Assembly (NCBI RefSeq): GCF_021369635.1
Contig: NZ_JAJNBZ010000014.1
Span: 1 to 32,478 of the forward strand
Length of the DNA: 32,478 bases
Direction: 5' to 3'
Source: Paenibacillus profundus
Lineage (GTDB): Bacteria; Bacillota; Bacilli; Paenibacillales; Paenibacillaceae
Position numbers and translations under genes: made by a program. Within the stretch, counting starts at the first letter, position 1. Each line of letters starts with the position of its first letter. The notes beneath the pieces are model-generated. The model saw nothing but the letters and a program-made list of their open reading frames with translations, was not told where the DNA came from and made no database searches. Of this stretch, positions 6,833-15,070 are shown piece after piece.

Positions 6833-7156
6833 TTATCCGACGTGTTCCTTCGAATCATTCGTCTCAAACCAATAATCCAACACTTTGGCTGACATGACGC
6901 GCTTATGGATGTATTCGACTTGCTGAGTGGTGAACTGCTCCTTCCAAGTAACCTGCAGCTGTTCACACAGCTTCACAATCGTAAGCAATTCGGACCAAGC
7001 CACATATCGTTTGTACCAGAAAAATTGAGGGTGCTCAATCATATAGGGGTACAAATCATCAAACTCCGTATGCTTACATGCCAGCGCCCGCTCAAAATGG
7101 TTTTTGGCCTCCGTCAATTTTTCTTGCAAAAATCGAGCTGTTGGTTCATCAACCAT
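6833..7156 (-). CDS. Hypothetical protein (107 aa)
   Basis: A 107-aa soluble, probably all-helical protein rich in aromatic residues: FLQEKLTEAKNHFERALACK, YPYMIEHPQFFWYKRYVAW, then LLTIVKLCEQLQVTWKEQF. The ATG follows GAGAGGGGGCG. No known catalytic motif is visible. It probably shares an operon with the 79-aa gene downstream, separated by a terminator or attenuator hairpin. Divergent to the lipoprotein gene at 7415. Coding is supported by start context, terminator placement and codon pattern; the family is not recognised. Confidence 0.7.
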   Translation of the reverse strand: MVDEPTARFLQEKLTEAKNHFERALACKHTEFDDLYPYMIEHPQFFWYKRYVAWSELLTIVKLCEQLQVTWKEQFTTQQVEYIHKRVMSAKVLDYWFETNDSKEHVG

Positions 7157-7248
7157 ATTCGTCGCCCCCTCTCACCTTCTTATTCTTTATTATATGCCAA
7201 ACAGGTGAATGGAGAAAAGCGGGCAATTCCTGCAATCAACTGCAACAA

Positions 7249-7276
7249 TTGGTTCTGAGCCACGTCTAAGTATAAT
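7249..7276 (+). promoter_or_regulatory. Possible promoter of the lipoprotein gene
   Basis: TTGGTT (7249-7254), a 16-bp spacer and TATAAT (7271-7276) on the plus strand. A second TATAAT stands at 7315-7320 but lacks a clear -35. Both precede the lipoprotein start at 7415, leaving a 95-140 nt leader. Confidence 0.4.
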
Positions 7277-7414
7277 AGAAGCAGCAAAACGTCATTCTTT
7301 AGGATATAATAGTCCTAATTAGCCTCATAACGCTTGTCTGCCTATTTGATTCAGCTATTTAAGAAAGGGTAATATGTTCTAAGCCCGCCGCGAGGCGGTA
7401 AAGGAGGTCAGACC

Positions 7415-8056
7415 ATGCAGCGCCCCTTATTTCGACCAAGTCTAACAGCCGCTATTCTGTTAATTAACATAACCTTGCTATTGTACGGATGTTCGGCACA
7501 AGAAGGAAGCATGCCGCCGACCAGCACGGAACCTTCCTACGCCAAGCATAATGGAACGGATTCGCATTCTGCCACAAAGAAGAAAGACAAGAAAAACGAA
7601 CAGACCGTTATCGCATCTCCTAAGGAAAATTCATCAGAGGGTGAAGGTTCAGTTGCAGAGCAAACATTTGACCGCACCCAGCCGAAGCTGAAGGGCATCT
7701 CTCTGAAATCAACGGATAAGGATATCCGCACCTTATGGGGAGAGCCGGATAACCACTTCGTGATGGACGAAATTGATCCGATCGACGTACTCGAATATGG
7801 CGGTTTCTCTTTCGGATGCCATCAGAGCGGTGATGTCGTATTCGTCGAAGTCTCAGGAGAAGGCCAATCTACTGGCATCAAGGGATTGAAAATCGGAGAC
7901 AACGAAGACCAGGCCGAACGCACTCTCGGTAAACCAGACCATGACACTAATTATGTATGGAGCTATGAAATAAAGAGCGCCCTGCTTCGATTAGATATGG
8001 ATCCGAAGACGAACAAGATTCAATCCGTGAAGCTGTTCCCGAACAACAACGTATAG
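7415..8056 (+). CDS. Lipoprotein with two repeated G-x-P-D modules
   Basis: A 213-aa exported lipoprotein. Residues 1-25 are a signal peptide ending LLLYG with C26 as the lipidated cysteine (tyrosine at -2 is unusual for a lipobox). Residues 27-85 are a low-complexity Ser/Thr/Lys/Glu linker. The C-terminal half holds two similar units: ISLKSTDKDIRTLWGEPD and LKIGDNEDQAERTLGKPD, each followed by beta-strand text, reminiscent of SmpA/OmlA-like or DUF4309-type modules (G-x-T-x-x-x-V-x-x-x-L-G-x-P). The strong site AAGGAGGT lies 7 nt before the ATG. It ends at a bidirectional terminator shared with dedA. Role unknown, probably on the outer face of the cytoplasmic membrane. Confidence 0.8.
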   Translation: MQRPLFRPSLTAAILLINITLLLYGCSAQEGSMPPTSTEPSYAKHNGTDSHSATKKKDKKNEQTVIASPKENSSEGEGSVAEQTFDRTQPKLKGISLKSTDKDIRTLWGEPDNHFVMDEIDPIDVLEYGGFSFGCHQSGDVVFVEVSGEGQSTGIKGLKIGDNEDQAERTLGKPDHDTNYVWSYEIKSALLRLDMDPKTNKIQSVKLFPNNNV

Positions 8057-8074
8057 CATCATTCATACAAGCAG

Positions 8075-8113
8075 AACGCCTTGATTCGATTAAGAATCAA
8101 GGCGTTCCTTTTT
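8075..8113 (+). terminator. Bidirectional terminator between lipoprotein gene and dedA
   Basis: A perfect 13-bp stem, AACGCCTTGATTC (8075-8087) with GAATCAAGGCGTT (8094-8106), then CCTTTTTC. The dedA stop codon (8097-8099) on the other strand lies inside the stem, so both convergent genes end here. Confidence 0.85.
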
Positions 8114-8711
8114 CCCGCGTGCGGCGCCGCATCATCAAATAAACAGCACTTCCCGTAATAAGAGCGAACACGATAAAGCCAAATAAAAACGGGGTGCCTT
8201 TGGCGTGCAGCCAACGCACAGCCGACTGCCAGTGGTTGCCGACCATATGCCCCAAGGTAAGAAACGTTGCTACCCAAATCAATGCGCCCGTGCCGGCAGC
8301 AATAAAGTAAGTCGACCAGTTCAATCGGGACATTCCCGCCATATAACACGTCAGATGGCGCAACCCCGGAACAAAATAACCGAATACGATACCCCAGGGG
8401 CCGTATTTTTGAAACCAGCGTTCCGTTCGTTCCACCCGTGCCGGAGTTAACTTGAATGTCTTACCGTAGCGGTCTAAGAGCGGCTTGCCAACCTTGCGTC
8501 CGACAAGATAACTGATGAACATTCCGCTCAAGCTCCCTGCCAGACAGACGATGAAGGCAGGCATGAATCGAAATGGCCCGTCTACCGTAAGACTCCCCAC
8601 AAACACCATTAGCGTTTCATCAGGTATAGGGATGCCGACGATTCCCAGCGCCAGTAAGAAAAACAATGCAATGTAGCCATAATGGGATAGCGCCCACATA
8701 ATTCCGCTCAT
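8097..8711 (-). CDS. DedA/VTT-domain membrane protein
   Basis: A 204-aa DedA-family (SNARE-associated, VTT) integral membrane protein. It has the N-terminal IPIPDETLMVFVG segment (acidic residue in the first re-entrant region), GSLSGMFISYLVGRKVGKPL, and the hallmark GYFVPGLRHLTCYMAG near the middle, where Arg and Pro residues are required in family members. Several hydrophobic segments follow and the C-terminus is basic. Family members include undecaprenyl-phosphate and phosphatidylethanolamine flippases and affect membrane potential and envelope stress; which one applies here cannot be told. Start at ATG 8711 (MSGIMW), 6 nt after GGGAGG; a longer in-frame start six codons up would overlap that site. 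Confidence 0.92.
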   Translation of the reverse strand: MSGIMWALSHYGYIALFFLLALGIVGIPIPDETLMVFVGSLTVDGPFRFMPAFIVCLAGSLSGMFISYLVGRKVGKPLLDRYGKTFKLTPARVERTERWFQKYGPWGIVFGYFVPGLRHLTCYMAGMSRLNWSTYFIAAGTGALIWVATFLTLGHMVGNHWQSAVRWLHAKGTPFLFGFIVFALITGSAVYLMMRRRTREKGTP

Positions 8712-8838
8712 CGCAAGCCTCCCTTTCACTTGATAACTCTTCCTATATTACCATAACAATGATAGTCATGTCCGACCTTTCTCCATCATACCTTGTATTA
8801 ATGCGTACAAGCCATGCAAGTTAGGAGGCGGCATTTCA

Positions 8839-9969
8839 TTGAAAAATATGCTGCGAGTATTACAAATTGCGTTTACGTACACAGGGACCGTTGTCGGCGC
8901 TGGATTTGCCACTGGCCAAGAAATTTTGCAATTTTTCACCGTATACGGTTGGTGGGCGCCGCTGACGATAGGACTTGCCACCATGCTGTTCGTCTGGCTG
9001 GGCACCAAGCTGATGGTCTTGTCCCATCACATTCAAGCGAAGTCTTATGAAGACGTGAATAAGCTGTTGTTTGGAGAACGGCTGGGCGGATCCATCAGTC
9101 TATTTACGATGGTCGTCATCATTTGCGTGAACAGTGTCATGCTTGCTGGCGCTGGCTCAGTCTTCGTCGAACATTTGAATATGAATTACCAGACCGGACT
9201 ATTGCTGACGCTCTTTGCTTCTTTCTTGGTTATCAGCCGGGGAATGAATGCCATCATCAAGTTAAATTCCTTCGTCGTACCGACGATGCTTGTCTTCACG
9301 ACGCTCATCATGATCCATACGCTGCAAATGCCCAACGCCGGTCAACTGCTAACGATTTCAACGGATAAGCCTTTCTATGCCGCTTGGACTGCTCCTTTTT
9401 TATACGGCGCCTTCAATTTGGCTATGGCTCAAGCCGTGCTAGTCCCTTTGGGCGCCACTATGCCGAGCAAAAGCGTCATACGGATGGGCGGCATCATTGG
9501 AGGCATCATCATTGGACTGATGCTGCTGGCAGGTCACTTCGCGCTCTCTGCCCAGATGCCGGGAATTACTCAGTTCGATATACCGATGGGACAAATTGCA
9601 TCGGGTCTAGGCTTAACGATACAGCTTATTTATATTCTGCTTATTTTCTCAGAAATCTTTACGACCCTCGTATCTGACGTGTATGGCGTGACACTGCAGC
9701 TTCACCAACGTACCCGGGCCAATAAAAATCTGATCATTTTCTGTATTATGCTCTTCTGCTATGTCGTCAGCCAATTCGGCTTCCGATCGTTGATGTCATT
9801 CTTGTATCCATTATTCGGCATGTTCAGCTTAGTCTGGCTATACTTGCTTATGCGTACATCCAATCCGCCTAACTTGCCTGCGGATAACAAGCCCGCACCG
9901 AATGGCACATCCCATGCCATGACACCGCTGCAGCCCAATCCATCCCGGGCGGACAGAAAAAAAGCGTAA
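8839..9969 (+). CDS. ykvI: YkvI-like membrane transporter
   Basis: A 376-aa membrane protein of the YkvI family, distantly related to LeuT-fold amino-acid carriers. The first helix contains YTGTVVGAGFATGQEILQFF, the glycine-rich broken-helix signature of the family. About ten hydrophobic segments follow to residue 340, then a polar tail rich in Pro and Asn. A TTG start at 8839 lies 10 nt after AGGAGG; the nearest ATG is three codons later and too far from the site, so TTG is chosen. The gene converges with yhaN, and its last codons form part of the yhaN terminator. Substrate unknown. Confidence 0.85.
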   Translation: MKNMLRVLQIAFTYTGTVVGAGFATGQEILQFFTVYGWWAPLTIGLATMLFVWLGTKLMVLSHHIQAKSYEDVNKLLFGERLGGSISLFTMVVIICVNSVMLAGAGSVFVEHLNMNYQTGLLLTLFASFLVISRGMNAIIKLNSFVVPTMLVFTTLIMIHTLQMPNAGQLLTISTDKPFYAAWTAPFLYGAFNLAMAQAVLVPLGATMPSKSVIRMGGIIGGIIIGLMLLAGHFALSAQMPGITQFDIPMGQIASGLGLTIQLIYILLIFSEIFTTLVSDVYGVTLQLHQRTRANKNLIIFCIMLFCYVVSQFGFRSLMSFLYPLFGMFSLVWLYLLMRTSNPPNLPADNKPAPNGTSHAMTPLQPNPSRADRKKA

Positions 9970-9993
9970 TACCGTTATGACTCGGCATTACGC
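9957..9993 (-). terminator. Terminator of yhaO-yhaN, inside the ykvI 3' end
   Basis: Minus strand GCGTAATGCCG (9993-9983) pairs with CGGTATTACGC (9974-9964) with one G-U pair, then T7 (A7 at 9957-9963). It lies 60 nt past the yhaN stop, and one arm encodes the last codons of ykvI. Confidence 0.8.
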
Positions 9994-10054
9994 ATCTTAT
10001 AACAAGCCATAAATAAGCAAATACGAGCAATTCCTTATATGTGCCTGCCTAGCG

Positions 10055-13000
10055 TCACAAGCTCCTTCGTTCCAGCTCGACCAACTTGACATCGGGAATC
10101 GCCTCACGAAATATATCTGCGATATGCGGATGACAAGTCGTCATGATAACTTGATGGGTAACGGATAAAGCAGCAAGTGCCTGCACAGCCGATCTGAGCC
10201 GTTCACGGTCGAAATTGACCAGAATATCATCCAATATCAACGGAATGGCAACCTTGTGGGACATTGCTTCGGCCAATGCACAACGCATCGCTAAATATAA
10301 CTGCTCCGCCGTACCTCGGCTGAGCTCCGAGCTCCAGACAAGCTCCCCATCCTTGCGTTCTAGAGCGATGCGCTTCGTTCCGAGAGGCGCGACCACACGC
10401 GCATAACGGCCTGCCGTCAGCCGCTCCATATAGAAGCCAGCCCGCTGCAATACGAGCGGCTGCTTCTCCTCCTCGTACAGATGCCGCGTACGCTGAATCA
10501 ATGTCTTGGCGAGAGACAACACCGCATAGCGGGATGCTTGTTCATCCAGCTTCGCCTCATGCACGGCCGCTTCCTGACGATATGCGGCCCCCTCGACCTC
10601 CGTCTTCAGACGCTCATACTCTTGTCTTAAGCGACCTCGACGTTCTTCTCCCTCGCGAATACGGCGATCCAGTTCATCAACCTGCAATTGCTGTTCAGAA
10701 CAGCGTTGCTCCAGCTCGCGTGTATCATATTGCTTCAAGAGCTCGTCCATTGCCGCGAAAGAACTGCGTTCACCGCCGCGGTACAAAATGGCATCCATTT
10801 CCCGGATCCGCTGTTCAAGCTCTATCTTCCGTTCGAAATCTGCCGTTCTTTGCTTGAACTGCCCGTCGTCTCTAACCTGCGCTTCCTCAAGCAGCTTCTG
10901 CTTCGCTTGGTCAACATGTTCAAGCTCAACCGCCTTCTCATCCCGTTCCTCCAGCAACGTTACCCGCTGCTGCTCAAGATGATCATATTCCCGCAGCATG
11001 TTCTCTTCCTGCTCGATTCGTTCCACGAGACGATAGAGACCGCCCAGCACAGAGCCCATAAACATCGGGTTGTCCGAATCGGTATTCAAAGAACCACTAA
11101 GAGCAGGCGGTGGGGAAACCATTGCTGTGGCAGGTTCACTTTCGTTATCGAATGACTCTTGTTCCGCTGCTGCAGCTACCTCTGGATTGAGAACCGTTGT
11201 CTTCCCTCGAGGATCTTCTTCCGTCTCTGTCTTGCCTATATTTACTGAATTGACTGCTGCCATCTGCTGCGCTTGCTGGAACAAGCGCCGGCAATCCTGC
11301 TCGAACGATTCAATTTGCCCGCAGAGGCGCTCATGTCGCGCATACAGCCGGTCCGATTGCCGCTTCATTTCAGCTGCCTGCTCAGCGCGCCGGAAATGCT
11401 CCAGAACGCCAGCAGGACTCAACCCCGCCGGAAGACCCGACATGTACAGCCACGCTTGCCATCCGGCGACACGCTCTGCTTCCTTCTCCGCCGCTGCTTC
11501 CGCTTCCAGAGCTGCCGTCCGCGCCCGGCGTTCAGCGACGGCCAGTGCTTCTGTCGTCAAGCGCATACGTTCCAGCAGAAGTGAACGCTCATGAGCCCAT
11601 TCGTCCAGCGCCGCGAGCGCCGCGCGTAGAGCAGGGAGCTTCGCTTCCAAGCCCGATTGCCCTCGCAGAGACTGTCCTACGTGGACACTTCCTCTGCCTT
11701 CTCTGGAGTGCCCTGCTCTCGATGCCATCCGGCCGCTGCCCATATGGAGTGTAGACGCCGGCATAAGCGGCTGCATCAGCTCAGTAAGCGACTCGACCTG
11801 CACGGACGCTTGATGCTCTGCACCGTCAGCAGCGTAATAATCAGCCACTGTCACTTGTTCATTATTCCGTCCATCTGCGCTGCTCCGGCCAGACGATAAG
11901 TACGCCATAGCTGCCACGCCAGCGATGCCGACGAATGCCACCGCTCCGGCTGCAAGCCACTGACCTGCCAGAGCGCCTAATCCGATAGCAGCTGCCAAAG
12001 CCAGCACACCGAACAGATAGGCGGCTCCCGACTTCCCGCCTATTCGCGACGACCGTGTACGTGAATGCCGCTGAGACGGTAAGGGAGCAGAGTCTGCAGC
12101 AACGTTCGCCTTCCCGCGCGATGCTTCAGACGACCGCCATGCATGCAGCGCATCCTGCAGCGCCTGCTCCCTGCGCTTGATTTCTTCGACGCGGGCCGCC
12201 GGAGGGGCGAAGCCCGTCCCATTGACCCCCGCCGCTTCGCAGCGCTCCAGCGCCGTATGCGCTTCCTGCCGCTCCGCCTCTGCCGCAGCGGCTTCACGAG
12301 CCGCCCTCGCCGCGGCGTCTTCGGCTTGCGCCTTCGCGATACGCAGCGCGTCCGCTGTCGCGAGCTCGGCCTGCACGCGCTCGACGAGGGCGGACGACGC
12401 GCCACAGGCAAGCAGCTGCTCCGGCGTCCAGGCCGGGTCGCTCTGCCGCGCGAGGCGCCACAGCTCGGCTTCGGCCAGGCTCGCTTCGGCTTCGGCTTCG
12501 CTGACGGATTCACGCCAATGCTGAACCGTATCCGCCAGCTGCGCCAGCCGCCTCGCTTCCGGCGCCAGCTGCAGCAACGCCGTGTGCGGGCGCTTCGCCG
12601 CGAGCCGCTGCTCCATCAGGCGCAGCTTCTCCTCCGCCCGCTTCCGCGCAAGCTCGGCTTCCGCGAGCCGCAGCTCGGCGGCCTGCCAGCGCGCGCCACC
12701 ATCCGGCGGCCATGCCGATACATCCGGCAGGCCCTCCAGCTCCTGCTTGGCGGCCACGTAGCGCAGCCATGTTCCGCTGACGCTCGCGGCGCGCTCGGTC
12801 AAGGCCAGCCGTTCGCGAAGCTGCCCGCGCTCATGGACGCTGGCCTCCAGCTCCACTCCCGCTGCCTCCAGCTGCTGCACGAGCTCATCCACCCGGGCTG
12901 CATGCTTCATCCCGGCGCGGCGCGATCGCTCCGCCTGTTCGATCGCCTGCAGCGTGTGGACGATCTCCTGTGTCCGCCCGCGCGGCTTGTACAGCTGCTC

Positions 13001-13540
13001 GAGCTCCTGCTGCAGCCAACGCTCCGCATCTGCAACGCCGCGTCCGCCGTTCAGCCCCGTGTCATACAAGAAGGCCCCGACGTCCTCGCCCTGCAGCGTC
13101 TGAAGCTCGTGCAGCTCATCCAGCGTGATGGCGAACAGGCGGCAGAACAAATCGCCGTTAAGTCCGCCGGCAAGCTCAGCCTCTAGCTGATGCTGATTCA
13201 TCAACTGGACTTGCCCATTCGCGTCACGTTTATGTATCGCTGTCTGCATCGAGCCGTTCCGTTCTAAGCGTTCAATCGTCCATTCAGAGCCTTCGGCATC
13301 TTGGACGATCATCCGGCCGCCATAGGCGCCTCCATGGGCCGGTTCATACCGGGCACTCCCGCTCCTACGCTTCGGAAAGCCATACAGCATCCCGCGAATG
13401 AAGGCGGTAATCGTGCTCTTCCCCGCTTCATTCGGGCCAGCAATGAGCGTCACCGCCTGCGAAGTTGATGCATCTGCCAGCGTAAAGACAGCATCTTTCA
13501 TTTCACCGAAGCCGATAAGATGCAGCTTGATGATTTTCAT
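10055..13540 (-). CDS. yhaN: YhaN-type AAA ATPase (SbcC/RecN-like) with membrane segments
   Basis: A 1161-aa SMC/Rad50-type ATPase, longer than the ~960-aa Bacillus YhaN. N-terminus MKIIKLHLIGFGEMKD then GPNEAGKSTI (Walker A, ~36-45) and GFPKRRSGSARYEPAHGG. Long Ala/Glu/Arg-rich coiled coil follows, with two hydrophobic spans at about 503-545 separated by a glycine-rich turn, as known in YhaN proteins. The C-terminus carries SRGTAEQLYLAMRCA (signature, ~1070) and IPLILDDILVNFD (Walker B, ~1100) and ends with an H-loop (TTCHPH). Start chosen at 13540, where ATGA overlaps the yhaO stop; an upstream in-frame start would lie inside yhaO. It is presumed to work with YhaO as a DNA end-processing complex like SbcCD. 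GC-rich, Ala-rich codon use around 12.1-13.1 kb. Confidence 0.88.
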   Translation of the reverse strand: MKIIKLHLIGFGEMKDAVFTLADASTSQAVTLIAGPNEAGKSTITAFIRGMLYGFPKRRSGSARYEPAHGGAYGGRMIVQDAEGSEWTIERLERNGSMQTAIHKRDANGQVQLMNQHQLEAELAGGLNGDLFCRLFAITLDELHELQTLQGEDVGAFLYDTGLNGGRGVADAERWLQQELEQLYKPRGRTQEIVHTLQAIEQAERSRRAGMKHAARVDELVQQLEAAGVELEASVHERGQLRERLALTERAASVSGTWLRYVAAKQELEGLPDVSAWPPDGGARWQAAELRLAEAELARKRAEEKLRLMEQRLAAKRPHTALLQLAPEARRLAQLADTVQHWRESVSEAEAEASLAEAELWRLARQSDPAWTPEQLLACGASSALVERVQAELATADALRIAKAQAEDAAARAAREAAAAEAERQEAHTALERCEAAGVNGTGFAPPAARVEEIKRREQALQDALHAWRSSEASRGKANVAADSAPLPSQRHSRTRSSRIGGKSGAAYLFGVLALAAAIGLGALAGQWLAAGAVAFVGIAGVAAMAYLSSGRSSADGRNNEQVTVADYYAADGAEHQASVQVESLTELMQPLMPASTLHMGSGRMASRAGHSREGRGSVHVGQSLRGQSGLEAKLPALRAALAALDEWAHERSLLLERMRLTTEALAVAERRARTAALEAEAAAEKEAERVAGWQAWLYMSGLPAGLSPAGVLEHFRRAEQAAEMKRQSDRLYARHERLCGQIESFEQDCRRLFQQAQQMAAVNSVNIGKTETEEDPRGKTTVLNPEVAAAAEQESFDNESEPATAMVSPPPALSGSLNTDSDNPMFMGSVLGGLYRLVERIEQEENMLREYDHLEQQRVTLLEERDEKAVELEHVDQAKQKLLEEAQVRDDGQFKQRTADFERKIELEQRIREMDAILYRGGERSSFAAMDELLKQYDTRELEQRCSEQQLQVDELDRRIREGEERRGRLRQEYERLKTEVEGAAYRQEAAVHEAKLDEQASRYAVLSLAKTLIQRTRHLYEEEKQPLVLQRAGFYMERLTAGRYARVVAPLGTKRIALERKDGELVWSSELSRGTAEQLYLAMRCALAEAMSHKVAIPLILDDILVNFDRERLRSAVQALAALSVTHQVIMTTCHPHIADIFREAIPDVKLVELERRSL

Positions 13541-14901
13541 GCATCCTTCACCTCGCTTTGCAGCCATTCCAATGACAGCAGCATCGCTTCGCGCAGCCAG
13601 TCGTTCCGGATGTCGTCTGGCTGCGCGGCAAGCCATTGCTGCAAGCGCGGCTGCTGCCGGAAAGCGCCCAGCGCTTCCTCGAGCAGGTCATCCCGCTTCG
13701 CCGCATCGCGCAGGCTCTCATCCGCCAGACGGACAAGGTCGCCTGGGAAGCTGTCCGACGCACGCCATGCGTCCACATCCATATCCGGACTGCATTCTGA
13801 GCGAATGCCGACAGGCCATACAATGTCCGTTTCGCCAAAGCGCTCCAGCCGTTCCAGCTCTTGCTGATTCCATGACTCGATCCACTGCTGCACGAGCAAC
13901 GTCCGCTGAAGCTCGGAGTATAGCGCCGTTCTGCCCGTGAGCGTGAGGCGAACCAGCGTCAGCCGCTCTTCTGCCTCCTGGCGCCATTCATTCATCTTGA
14001 CATCAAGCAGCTCCATGATAGACTGCAAGTCAGGCAGATCGGTTACCTCAAGCTGCTCATTGCGCCAACGCACGCTATCCAATGCCCTGAATTGCAAGGA
14101 TGCATGTCCGTGAGCGTCCACATCGACTACATAAGCGCCTTTGGGCCCTGTCTCCTTCACATGTCTTCCTTGAGTATTGCCCGGATAGACGATAAACGGA
14201 TATTCATTCAGCACCTCGCGCAAATGAATGTGACCAAGCGCCCAATAGTCGTATCCCTTCTCGATTAACTCCCGTTTGGAGCAGGGAGCATACGGATCAT
14301 GCCCTGCCCGCCCGTCTACAGTAGCATGCAGAAGCCCGATACGATATAGCCTGCCGTCTGGAGATCTGTGTGATGAGCGAGAGAAGCCGCCTTCCCTGCC
14401 AACCGATTGCTCCGCCTCTGCTGCCTGTTCGGGCACATCCGGATACATGGATGCCAAATTGTCATACACCGCTGAATCTCGATAGGACATGCCGCTGATG
14501 ACCGCTGCCGGCTCCCCGTCTCTACGGCAGGCAATGACCGTACGGGGCTTATCCGCTTCGAATACAACGACGCCTTCAGGCCAATTCCAGCGCACATCTT
14601 CATGCAGCGGATCATGATTGCCGTGAATGAGATACACCGGTATTCCGTGTGCGCTTAGCCTTTCCATACCGCGCTGCAGTCGCCATTGCGCCTTTAAGGA
14701 TCGGTCTTTGCCATCGTATAAGTCACCGCTGATAACCACGAAATCGATATCAGCCTGTATCGCCAGCTCCACCAGCCGCTCCCAGGCGGCAAAGGTCGAT
14801 TGCAGCACCATATCCTTCAGCGCCTCCGGCAGCTGCGTCAGTCCGCGAAACGGGCTGTCCACATGCAAATCCGCCGCATGAATAAACCGAAAGGAATTCA
14901 A
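13537..14901 (-). CDS. yhaO: YhaO-type DNA repair exonuclease (SbcD-like)
   Basis: A 454-aa calcineurin-like metallophosphoesterase related to Mre11/SbcD. Metal-binding motifs are complete: D11-L-H13 (FIHAADLHVDS), G59-D60 (VVISGDLYDG), G94-N-H-D97 (YLIHGNHDP), G223-H-I-H226 (ALGHIHLRE), then YPGNTQGRHVKETG. The C-terminal part is a helical cap and partner-binding region. Its TTG start follows AGGAGGT by 6 nt; no ATG is in a suitable position. Its stop overlaps the yhaN ATG by four bases, so the pair is translationally coupled. The expected activity is Mn-dependent nuclease cleavage of DNA ends or hairpins together with YhaN. The family usually has about 410 residues; the extra length is in the C-terminal region. 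Confidence 0.92.
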   Translation of the reverse strand: MNSFRFIHAADLHVDSPFRGLTQLPEALKDMVLQSTFAAWERLVELAIQADIDFVVISGDLYDGKDRSLKAQWRLQRGMERLSAHGIPVYLIHGNHDPLHEDVRWNWPEGVVVFEADKPRTVIACRRDGEPAAVISGMSYRDSAVYDNLASMYPDVPEQAAEAEQSVGREGGFSRSSHRSPDGRLYRIGLLHATVDGRAGHDPYAPCSKRELIEKGYDYWALGHIHLREVLNEYPFIVYPGNTQGRHVKETGPKGAYVVDVDAHGHASLQFRALDSVRWRNEQLEVTDLPDLQSIMELLDVKMNEWRQEAEERLTLVRLTLTGRTALYSELQRTLLVQQWIESWNQQELERLERFGETDIVWPVGIRSECSPDMDVDAWRASDSFPGDLVRLADESLRDAAKRDDLLEEALGAFRQQPRLQQWLAAQPDDIRNDWLREAMLLSLEWLQSEVKDA

Positions 14902-15070
14902 CGCTCCACCTCCTGTCGCTATTATCCCGTCCCGAACTCTTGCTGCTTCATCGCGCAGCCCATAGCTTGCACAGCATAGCCAGGATTACCAGCACTACAG
15001 CCTTTACAGCGCTTGTACAGCATTAACCTGCAAGCATAGCCAGCGCATCATTAGCGCCGGCTGCGCAGTC

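Noticed and set aside
6905..7258. 117-codon plus-strand frame
   Set aside because: Antisense to the 107-aa minus-strand gene, which has a ribosome site and terminator.
12143..13186. 347-codon plus-strand frame
   Set aside because: Arg/Leu-rich antisense reading of the GC-rich yhaN coding region.
14930..15060. Short AGCATAGCCAG/ACAGC-like repeats between yhaO and the glycosyltransferase gene
   Set aside because: Copies are short and imperfect without regular spacing; not a defined repeat array.
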